A stretch of DNA of 11,199 bases from Coriobacteriales bacterium (GTDB lineage: Bacteria; Actinomycetota; Coriobacteriia; Coriobacteriales; UBA8131): contig JAIRXA010000140.1 of NCBI GenBank assembly GCA_031268525.1, positions 1 to 11,199 of the forward strand. Direction: 5' to 3'. A program made the position numbers and the translations under genes. This document shows, piece after piece, positions 5,888 through 11,199 of the stretch. The notes beneath the pieces are model-generated. The model was not told the origin of the DNA. It saw nothing but the letters and a program-made list of their open reading frames with translations, and searched no databases. Within the stretch, counting starts at the first letter, position 1. Every line of letters begins with the position of its first letter.

Positions 5888-8044
5888 TTACTCCAGCGGT
5901 TTGGTGCCGACTTCCACGATCTCGTCCTCGGGGGCATACACCGAACGGAAGACTCCTTCACGGATAAGCTCACCGGAACTGCTGTAGACATTACGCCACA
6001 CCGAAATAGTCCTGCCGTCGGCACCATACTGACGGATGTTCGTCTCACCAACATACATCTCGTCATTGTCCTCCTCGACGTGTTCATATTTCACGCGCTC
6101 AACAAAGCCGCTATCCCCGCTCTCGACGATGTAGCCCGGATTGGTTCCCCATAGCGTCGCGGTTATGGAATCGTCAGTATAGCTCATGGTTAGCAACACC
6201 CAGTGCTCTGTGTCATTGGAGAACTTGAGGTCGGGCATGGGCCACGAGACCGTCGCGTCTCGCCCGGGCGGATAGGACAGCAGGTAGTAACCATGATTCA
6301 CGCGCTCCTCGATAGGCAACCCGGAATCAAAGACCGCATTGAAGATCGTCGTTGCCACCTGGCAGATTCCGCCGCCGATGTCATCGACATACTCCCCGTC
6401 TGAGATGGAGGTCGCGTTCTGGAAGCCACGCTCAGCGTTGCACTCTCCCGTCGTTTCGTTGAAGGACCACACGCCACCCGGCTCAATGAGCGAGTTGTTG
6501 ATGAGGTCGGCAGCCAGGTGGATATTGGCTATCTTGGGATTGGTGGCGAGCGGGTACTCGGTCGTGTAGGTGGCGATCTGCTCGACGATACCCATGGACT
6601 GAGCGTCCTCGGTCGTGATCGTCGGATGCAGTGTCGTGACCGTGAGGTTAACCTTGCGTACGGAGTTGGGCTGCTCAAAGAGGATGAGGTTGAAATCTGC
6701 GGCAACCTTATCGTAGTCGATGCCGGTGCCATCGACGGAAGGGGTGATGGTCACCGTGTTACCCTCTACGACAAACTTGGCGTTTTGGGCTGCAATGCCG
6801 GGATCGCGATCACCGATGACCTCGGTAATTCCTGTCCTGACCAGATCGGGGTTGACGAAGGGCACGAGTTCGGCCGCACTGTCCCCGGCGTCCTCGGCCA
6901 CGGGCCCACCCGCGCCTTCCGCGGCGCCTTCGATCCGCGTGCTGATCCAACTGCCAAGCTGCTCGGTGATGACCTGCCAGCTGTCCTCGTTTTCATAGAC
7001 GAGCGCTATCGGGGCCGTGATCGCCTCGTTGACGTTTTGAGCGACCTGCTCGGCTTTGGCGTCATCGATAATAACTGGCACCGCGGTCATGGGAACAACG
7101 GCACGATGGGTGCCATCGATGAAAGCGAGATTGAGTGCTTCGACAAAAGCGGCGTGATCGACGGTATGCCCGATCACGGCGGACACAACAACAAAGCTAC
7201 CTGCCTCTTCATCGAAGACGATGCCCGCATTACTCATCGGAACGCCAAGCGCAATCGTAAGCAGATCTTCCAGGGCAGCCAGCTGCGAATCGCCGTAGAC
7301 CAGCGATCCTTCCAGCTCCACTCCAACCGTGCTCGCCTTGACCCTGCCGGTCAGAAAATCAGCGCCCCGCCCGATGCTGTAGGCCTCGGCAACCAAGGCC
7401 TGAGAATCGACCGTAGCACCGATGGTCACCGAGGTGATACGCCAGGAATGACTGTCCGCAAGCTCGGGAGTCTCGCCATAGGCTTCGACCGTGCCCCCGA
7501 TTTCAACCGTGGCGTCGGTGGGGCCGAGCTTGGCGCCCTGCGCGTCGTCAAAGAGGTCCACCGGTGCGCTGCTGATACGCGAGCCCAGCTCGGCGTCGAT
7601 ACGTGCCATCGCCTCGGCTCGTGTGAGGCCGCCGAGTTCGATCCCCGCCATGGTGACACCGGGATGCACCTTGCCCCAACTACGCGCGACATCAAAGACC
7701 AGAACGCCCACAAGGACGAGGATGATGGCAGCGGCAATCAGGGCTATTCTGAGTTTGAGAGGCGAATCGAGAACACCTGCAATACCTCCTCGTCTGTCCT
7801 GTCTGGCAACGCGGGAACTGCTCAGGGTACGAGGCGATCTGCTGCCTGTCTGGATGGTGTGCCGACGAGTACCTCGTGCGTAATCGCCCGATACGTCCCG
7901 TGAATCCGAAACAGGCATCGAAGCCGAGGCGGGAGCGCGTCGCCGTGGCGCCGGATCGCCCAAAGGCTCGTTTCTACGACGGCGCCGAGGGGGCGTCGGT
8001 CCGCCGCTGCCAACACGACGGGGAGTGATACCTTGCCGACTCAT
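5888..8044 (-). CDS. Membrane-anchored VanW-family protein with peptidoglycan-binding-like repeats and a G5-like end
   Basis: A 718-residue envelope protein. Residues 1-97 form a basic, Pro/Arg/Ser-rich cytoplasmic tail. One transmembrane helix follows (about 98-118), and the rest is predicted outside. Residues about 130-245 and 290-470 look like repeated YoaR/PG-binding-type alpha-beta units, starting VHPGVTMAGIELGGLTRAEA in the first. The second is interrupted by an Ala/Gly/Glu-rich insert (372-394). The VanW domain lies at about 488-635, with GGVWSFNETTG (523-533) and the hallmark GGGICQVATTIFNA (557-570). The last 70 residues (about 650-715) have the GRTISVWRNVY...VGTKP pattern of a G5-like domain. 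VanW proteins accompany some vancomycin-resistance loci, but their biochemical role is unknown and no van genes are here. ATG at 8044 has AAGGAGGG upstream and overlaps the preceding stop by four bases (ATGA). Confidence 0.9.
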   Translation of the reverse strand: MSRQGITPRRVGSGGPTPPRRRRRNEPLGDPAPRRRAPASASMPVSDSRDVSGDYARGTRRHTIQTGSRSPRTLSSSRVARQDRRGGIAGVLDSPLKLRIALIAAAIILVLVGVLVFDVARSWGKVHPGVTMAGIELGGLTRAEAMARIDAELGSRISSAPVDLFDDAQGAKLGPTDATVEIGGTVEAYGETPELADSHSWRITSVTIGATVDSQALVAEAYSIGRGADFLTGRVKASTVGVELEGSLVYGDSQLAALEDLLTIALGVPMSNAGIVFDEEAGSFVVVSAVIGHTVDHAAFVEALNLAFIDGTHRAVVPMTAVPVIIDDAKAEQVAQNVNEAITAPIALVYENEDSWQVITEQLGSWISTRIEGAAEGAGGPVAEDAGDSAAELVPFVNPDLVRTGITEVIGDRDPGIAAQNAKFVVEGNTVTITPSVDGTGIDYDKVAADFNLILFEQPNSVRKVNLTVTTLHPTITTEDAQSMGIVEQIATYTTEYPLATNPKIANIHLAADLINNSLIEPGGVWSFNETTGECNAERGFQNATSISDGEYVDDIGGGICQVATTIFNAVFDSGLPIEERVNHGYYLLSYPPGRDATVSWPMPDLKFSNDTEHWVLLTMSYTDDSITATLWGTNPGYIVESGDSGFVERVKYEHVEEDNDEMYVGETNIRQYGADGRTISVWRNVYSSSGELIREGVFRSVYAPEDEIVEVGTKPLE

Positions 8045-8901
8045 GAGCCCTCCTTCGCCTCAGGGACAGCGGGACCAGCAGCACTGGCGGCTCTCTGCGC
8101 GACATCCACAGCGCTGCCCCGATGCCCATCTGAAGCTTTTGAATCCATGGGAGCAGAACGCGTGTCGGACCTGATCTGGAAATCGGGACCGCGATCGTTG
8201 GACGCGGAGCCGGAATCGGGATCGCGATCGTTGGACAAAGCGGAGCCGGAATCGGGAGCGCGATCGTTGGACAAACCAGAGCCGGAATCGGGATCGCGAT
8301 CATTGGGTACGGCACGGATAACGCGAACGAGATAGATGCCCGCGGTTATCCACGAAACGATCGCACCGAGATACAGCAGTCCGTAGCCGAGCGGAGCGGA
8401 CGAGTCTCCCAAGCCCGGCAGGAAGCTCGCCTCCAGTACGCCGGCACCTGGCACGAGGGGCCACCAGAGTACCAGCGAGCAGAAGCCGCTCATCACCAGT
8501 ACGGTCGTGACCTTGCCGAGGAAGATGACTTTGAAGGCGCGCTTGAGACGAAAATGTTGGTAGACGGTCAAGACCAGCATCGCCGCGTCGCGTACCAGCA
8601 GCGCCAATAAAAGCCACAGAGGCAGGCGCCCAACCAGAAAGATCGCAAAGACCGCGACAACGATGAAGACGCGGTCGACGAAGGGATCGAGTTGCTGACC
8701 AAGGCGAGAGACCGTATGCGTGGCACGTGCAACGTAGCCATCCACGAGATCGGTCAGTGCCGCGACGAGCAAAACGATGAAGCCGAGTGCATCGAGACGA
8801 TAGACGACAAACAGTACAAAAAAGACCGGGAGCAGCAACAGGCGAGCAACGGAGAGCAGATTGGCGATCGTAAAGACCTTATTGGTGACTTCCTGCTTCA
8901 T
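8041..8901 (-). CDS. CDP-alcohol phosphatidyltransferase with repetitive C-terminal tail
   Basis: An integral membrane enzyme that joins a CDP-diacylglycerol phosphatidyl group to an alcohol, most likely glycerol-3-phosphate (PgsA-like) or a phosphatidylglycerol/cardiolipin-type acceptor. With the ATG at 8901 it has 286 residues. The CDP-alcohol signature is complete: Asp51, Asp54, Gly55, Ala58, Arg59, Gly68, Asp72, Asp76. About six hydrophobic segments occupy residues 10-197. The last about 85 residues are polar, with an Asp/Ser/Asn repeat at 200-241, which is unusual for the family (normally about 180-220 residues). The frame is open to a GTG at 8940, but that lacks a ribosome site. The candidate -10 at 8946-8951 would place the transcript start about there, and TIANLLSVARLLLLP is near the N-terminus as expected. 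The exact product specificity is not decided. Confidence 0.87.
   Translation of the reverse strand: MKQEVTNKVFTIANLLSVARLLLLPVFFVLFVVYRLDALGFIVLLVAALTDLVDGYVARATHTVSRLGQQLDPFVDRVFIVVAVFAIFLVGRLPLWLLLALLVRDAAMLVLTVYQHFRLKRAFKVIFLGKVTTVLVMSGFCSLVLWWPLVPGAGVLEASFLPGLGDSSAPLGYGLLYLGAIVSWITAGIYLVRVIRAVPNDRDPDSGSGLSNDRAPDSGSALSNDRDPDSGSASNDRGPDFQIRSDTRSAPMDSKASDGHRGSAVDVAQRAASAAGPAVPEAKEGS
8048..8055 (-). promoter_or_regulatory. Strong ribosome binding site for the VanW gene
   Basis: The minus strand reads AAGGAGGGCTC before ATG at 8044. The site lies inside the 3' end of the phosphatidyltransferase gene, whose stop overlaps the VanW start. This is consistent with coupled translation of the two envelope genes. 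Confidence 0.7.
8179..8304 (-). repeat. 33-36-bp imperfect tandem repeats in the phosphatidyltransferase tail
   Basis: The minus strand encodes NDRDPDSGSGLS, NDRAPDSGSALS, NDRDPDSGSAS and a final NDRGPD: two 36-base units, one 33-base unit and a partial one. GAGCCGGAATCGGGA-type cores recur at regular spacing on the plus strand. The array is in frame, acidic and presumably disordered, and lies on the cytoplasmic or external tail after the last membrane segment. Confidence 0.88.
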
Positions 8902-8945
8902 AGAGTGTAGTCCCAGGGGTTGGTGAGCATTTGCGTACACTGCAC

Positions 8946-8951
8946 AGTATA
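8946..8951 (-). promoter_or_regulatory. Possible -10 element of the envelope/ligase operon
   Basis: The minus strand reads TATACT, one mismatch from TATAAT, 44 bases upstream of the preferred ATG at 8901. At 17-base spacing the -35 position (CTCTCC) does not match. It is the best candidate in the gap between the hydrogenase ferredoxin gene and the phosphatidyltransferase gene. Confidence 0.4.
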
Positions 8952-9055
8952 GCGTTATTCCCCCGATAGGAGAGACAGCGAGGACACCGGGAATCGCAGA
9001 AAACCATCAGAAAGCAGCCAGAGAGTGCTCAGGAGGCAGTCACTCAAACTGTCCG
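8952..9055 (-). other. Gap between the hydrogenase and envelope operons
   Basis: No gene fits here and I see no good intrinsic terminator for the hydrogenase operon. A GAGTG/CACTC pair has a 13-base loop and no U-tract. Some read-through from the hydrogenase genes is therefore possible. Confidence 0.4.
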
Positions 9056-9412
9056 TTACTCCTGCGCATCTTCGTTCGTCTTGCAAAGCGTCACGGCAGA
9101 CATCTCGCCCGCGGGAGCAGCGTACTGCGGGTCCATCGTCAAGCTCTTCTTCGGGCAGGAGCGCACACAGGACAGGCACTGGATACAGTCAAAATCATTG
9201 ACGGTCCAGGTCCCACCCGGCTTATCGACCACAATCGCGTTGGTCGGACAGCGCTTCTGGCAGATACCACACAGAATGCAGGTATCCATGTCGTTGCGCA
9301 CCGTTCCCTTGGAGCGCTCGGTGAAGACCGCCGGAACAGCGGGATAGCCCTTCGTCGCCGGCTTCCGAAAGAGATTGCGCAGCGACATTTTTGCAAGACC
9401 GAAACTACTCAT
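9056..9412 (-). CDS. echF: Ech-type hydrogenase 2x[4Fe-4S] ferredoxin subunit
   Basis: A 118-residue polyferredoxin subunit that would pass electrons from reduced ferredoxin to the small subunit of the membrane hydrogenase. Two complete cluster motifs are present: Cys45-x2-Cys48-x2-Cys51-x3-Cys55 and Cys76-x2-Cys79-x2-Cys82-x3-Cys86. The N-terminal LRNLFRKPATKGYP (11-24) is typical of the EchF/NuoI-like group. The ATG at 9412 is six bases after the large-subunit stop, with a weak GGTGAT upstream. An internal ATG at 9388 would start at MSLRNLF, where many homologues begin, but it has no ribosome site. The gene is last in the C-D-E-F order. A long Asp/Glu-rich C-terminus follows the second cluster and contains a lone Cys110. 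Confidence 0.88.
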   Translation of the reverse strand: MSSFGLAKMSLRNLFRKPATKGYPAVPAVFTERSKGTVRNDMDTCILCGICQKRCPTNAIVVDKPGGTWTVNDFDCIQCLSCVRSCPKKSLTMDPQYAAPAGEMSAVTLCKTNEDAQE

Positions 9413-9418
9413 CAGGTA

Positions 9419-10510
9419 TCACCGCTCTGTGCAGGATATACACGGGTCGATAGTCAGCACGTTCAAGGGCACGTCAGCCAACTCACAGCCCTGCAGAGTG
9501 TGCACCATGCCAGCGATGTTTTGCGAGGTTGGCGTACGGATGCGGAAGCGCTCAAGAAACTTCGTTCCGTTGCCTCTGGCGAAATAGAAGCATTCGCCTC
9601 GCGGCTGCTCAAGCCGTGAGACCGCATAGCTTCCCTTTGCCGGCGCGCCCTTCACCTTCTGGTCAAAGGGCCCGTCGGGGATCTTTTCTACGAGTTCGGC
9701 GATGAGATCGATGGAGGCAAGCACCTCGCGAGCACGAACCTCACAACGCGCATAGCCGTCACCATCAGACGAGACGATCGGCTGGAAGTCGGCCAGTGCG
9801 TCGTAGGCCCCAAAGCCAAACAGGCGCATATCTTCCTCGATGCCCGAGGCACGTGCGAAGGGCCCCACGCAGGCAAACTCACGGGCCTGTTGCTTCGTCA
9901 GATGTCCAACACCCACCAGACGACTTTTCACCGAGCGGTCCTTGAGAAAGACGCGCAGCAGCTCATCGTATTCAGCACGCATTCCATTCAGGTCCTCGAC
10001 GATGGCCGCAAGCTCGCTGTTCTCAATATCCTGCTCCACGCCACCAACCTTGCAAGCCGTCAGGATCACGCGTCCGCCGGTCGTCGCCTCAAAGATGTCG
10101 AGCACCCGCTCGCGCAGACGCCAGCACTGCATGAAGAGATTCTCAAAGCCAAAGGCGTCGGCGAGCAGTCCGAGCCAGAGCAAATGGGAGTGGATACGGG
10201 AGAGCTCGTGCCAGATCACTCGCAAAAACTCGGCGCGGCGCGGAACCTCGATACCCATGAGCGCCTCGACCGTCTCGCAGTAGCCGAGCGAATGGCCAAA
10301 GGAGCAGATGCCGCAGATACGCTCAGCGACGAGCACGAACTGCTGAAAGTCTTTTTTCTCGACGAGCTTTTCCAGACCGCGATGCACGAAACCGACCTGC
10401 GGGATCGCCTCAACGACTCGCTCATCCTCGATGATGAGGTCGAGGTGCAGAGGCTCGGGCAGAACTGGATGCTGCGGGCCGAAGGGAATGACGCTGCGCT
10501 CAGCCATCAT
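9419..10510 (-). CDS. echE: Ech-type [NiFe]-hydrogenase large subunit
   Basis: The catalytic subunit of a group 4 membrane-bound [NiFe] hydrogenase that reduces protons with ferredoxin electrons and couples this to ion pumping. Over 363 residues both nickel-binding motifs are intact: RICGIC (64-69; Cys66 and Cys69) and DPCISC (355-360; Cys357 and Cys360). That separates it from complex I NuoD homologues, which lack these cysteines. GPQHPVLPEPLHL (11-23) and GFVHRGLEKL (40-49) are the usual N-terminal landmarks. Only three residues (TER) follow the last nickel cysteine, so there is no cleavable C-terminal extension of the kind trimmed by hydrogenase endopeptidases. The ATG at 10510 (or the adjacent ATG at 10507) overlaps the NuoC-like gene by about 11 bases. 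Accessory hyp maturation genes are not in the window. Confidence 0.93.
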   Translation of the reverse strand: MMAERSVIPFGPQHPVLPEPLHLDLIIEDERVVEAIPQVGFVHRGLEKLVEKKDFQQFVLVAERICGICSFGHSLGYCETVEALMGIEVPRRAEFLRVIWHELSRIHSHLLWLGLLADAFGFENLFMQCWRLRERVLDIFEATTGGRVILTACKVGGVEQDIENSELAAIVEDLNGMRAEYDELLRVFLKDRSVKSRLVGVGHLTKQQAREFACVGPFARASGIEEDMRLFGFGAYDALADFQPIVSSDGDGYARCEVRAREVLASIDLIAELVEKIPDGPFDQKVKGAPAKGSYAVSRLEQPRGECFYFARGNGTKFLERFRIRTPTSQNIAGMVHTLQGCELADVPLNVLTIDPCISCTER

Positions 10511-10850
10511 GCCTCCTCATCGGCTCGGGAATGCTGACGGTGTAGAACTCGCCGTCAAAGTCGATCGAGATACCTGCGAACTGCACGCCAAACAGATCGT
10601 GCGTCTCGTTCTCAAAAAAGAAGGCATTGGGGAAACGCGTCGAGACCGAGTCGATGGGTTCGGAAAGATCGGTGACAAAACGTAGATTTTCCAGCGGATA
10701 GCCATCCGAGAAGGAATAGATGAGCTCGACGCCGCCTTCAACGGTCACGCCACAGAGGTTGACGAAGCGCCAGCCACGTTCGCAGTAGTCCTGAACGCGT
10801 TCGGCGAGCTCAGACGGTTTGATATCGATGAAGACCTGGGGCTTATCCAT
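10500..10850 (-). CDS. echD: Ech-type hydrogenase NuoC-like subunit
   Basis: A 116-residue peripheral subunit of the NuoC/30-kDa complex I family. It is recognised by FFFENETHDLFGVQFAG (77-93), close to the family pattern E-x-E/T-x-D-L-F-G, and by GWRFVNLCGV (26-35). Its role is structural, linking the small and large hydrogenase subunits. The frame is open upstream to 11132, but that extra stretch overlaps the small-subunit gene in another frame. ATG at 10850 with AAAAGGAG upstream is preferred. It overlaps the small-subunit stop by eight bases and the large-subunit start by 11, so the three subunits are tightly coupled. Its ribosome site lies within the 33-bp repeat of the small-subunit gene. 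Confidence 0.85.
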   Translation of the reverse strand: MDKPQVFIDIKPSELAERVQDYCERGWRFVNLCGVTVEGGVELIYSFSDGYPLENLRFVTDLSEPIDSVSTRFPNAFFFENETHDLFGVQFAGISIDFDGEFYTVSIPEPMRRHDG

Positions 10851-11199
10851 CGCTGCCCTGCTCCTTTTCTGCCTGACGTTCTTCCTCCGCCTGCTCTCTT
10901 TCTGTCTGGCGGTTCTTTTCTGCCTGCTCCCTCTCTGCCTGACGTTTTTCCTCCAGTATCCCCAAGCCCAGAACAACGCCGTCGATGAGCGCTTCGGGTC
11001 GTGCGGCACAGCCGGGCACGTAGACATCGACCGGCAGTACCGAGCCCACCCCGCCGTGGGTGTTGTAGCATTCCTTGAAGATGCCGCCGGTGCAGGCACA
11101 AATCCCGCAGGCAATGACCACTTTGGGCTCAAGCATCTGTTCGTAGATCTGTTGCACCACCGGGATCGTACGCTCGTTGACGCTCCCGGTGACCAGCAG
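10843..11199 (-). CDS. echC: Ech-type hydrogenase small subunit (NuoB-like), 5' end outside window, with coiled-coil tail
   Basis: This is the C-terminal 118 residues of the electron-transfer small subunit. The gene begins beyond base 11199. LLVTGSVN (visible residues 1-8), IACGICACTGGIF (29-41) and VPGCAARPEAL (61-71) are the conserved NuoB-family segments that hold the [4Fe-4S] cluster. Cys31 and Cys64 are the likely cluster ligands here, and the more N-terminal pair is off the window. The family motif is usually PGCPPRPE; here the two prolines are alanines. After ILEE the protein continues with about 33 residues of Glu/Gln/Arg/Lys repeats (82-114) that are not part of the fold. The stop overlaps the next start by eight bases. 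The order small, NuoC-like, large, ferredoxin favours Ech over the CO-linked Coo arrangement. Confidence 0.88.
   Translation of the reverse strand: MLVTGSVNERTIPVVQQIYEQMLEPKVVIACGICACTGGIFKECYNTHGGVGSVLPVDVYVPGCAARPEALIDGVVLGLGILEEKRQAEREQAEKNRQTEREQAEEERQAEKEQGSDG
10858..10956 (-). repeat. Three 33-bp tandem repeats in the hydrogenase small-subunit tail
   Basis: Units 10858-10890, 10891-10923 and 10924-10956 are each 33 bases and end to end. They encode LEEKRQAEREQ, AEKNRQTEREQ and AEEERQAEKEQ. The 11-residue period with regularly placed charges is a hendecad-type pattern, so an alpha-helical coiled coil or single charged helix is expected. The unit nearest the stop also supplies the AAAAGGAG ribosome site of the next gene. 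Confidence 0.9.

Noticed and set aside
6518..7903. Long plus-strand open frame (461 codons) opposite the VanW gene
   Set aside because: The minus-strand product has a full VanW signature, a membrane helix and a strong ribosome site. The plus-strand translation has no recognisable domain and is typical of an antisense shadow in high-GC DNA.
5888..8044. Vancomycin-resistance locus suggested by the VanW protein
   Set aside because: There are no vanHAX ligase or dehydrogenase genes and no VanRS pair nearby. VanW-domain proteins are widespread in Gram-positives without resistance.
9031..9055. Terminator after the ferredoxin gene
   Set aside because: The only stem found (GAGTG/CACTC with a 13-base loop) is weak and lacks a U-tract.
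10500..11132. Longer version of the NuoC-like subunit (210 codons)
   Set aside because: The first 94 codons lie over the small-subunit gene in another frame and show Arg/Ser-rich shadow composition. The ATG at 10850 with AAAAGGAG fits the family.

Overview
The window is a compact run of ten protein genes, all on the minus strand, with no RNA gene, insertion sequence, CRISPR array or phage gene that I can see. High-GC coding, an oxygen-sensitive energy-converting [NiFe] hydrogenase, VanW and FHA proteins, and paired PaaK-type ligase/ACT genes fit an anaerobic Gram-positive, most likely an anaerobic actinomycete of the Coriobacteriia kind. That assignment is inference from gene content, since no marker gene is present.

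Layout in transcription order (right to left). (1) 11199-9056: four genes of an Ech-type membrane hydrogenase in the order small subunit (cut by the window edge), NuoC-like subunit, large subunit, 2x[4Fe-4S] ferredoxin, i.e. the echC-D-E-F order. (2) A 154-base gap with a possible promoter. (3) 8901-2183: a tightly packed run of a CDP-alcohol phosphatidyltransferase, a large membrane-anchored VanW protein, a PaaK-type aryl-CoA ligase, a tandem-ACT protein, a secreted D-Ala-D-Ala carboxypeptidase and a zinc-ribbon/FHA protein. Most neighbours overlap by 4-8 bases. A perfect 17-bp-arm hairpin closes the run at 2149-2186. (4) 2072-157: a second ACT/ligase pair in the opposite gene order (ACT first). 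(5) 156-1: a REP-like palindrome with a direct repeat.

How the parts fit: the hydrogenase would reoxidise reduced ferredoxin, make H2 and pump ions. Two AMP-forming aryl-CoA ligases, each with a putative amino-acid-sensing ACT partner, would activate (or release) aryl acids such as those from aromatic amino-acid fermentation. The envelope genes (phospholipid head-group enzyme, VanW, PBP5-like carboxypeptidase, FHA sensor) share a transcript with one ligase pair.

The least ordinary signal is not a new gene family. Four of the ten genes carry short in-frame tandem DNA repeats (27, 27, about 33-36 and 33 bp) at one end of the protein, outside the catalytic domain. They give low-complexity or coiled-coil tails on otherwise conserved enzymes. 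I found no convincing undescribed defence or mobile system.
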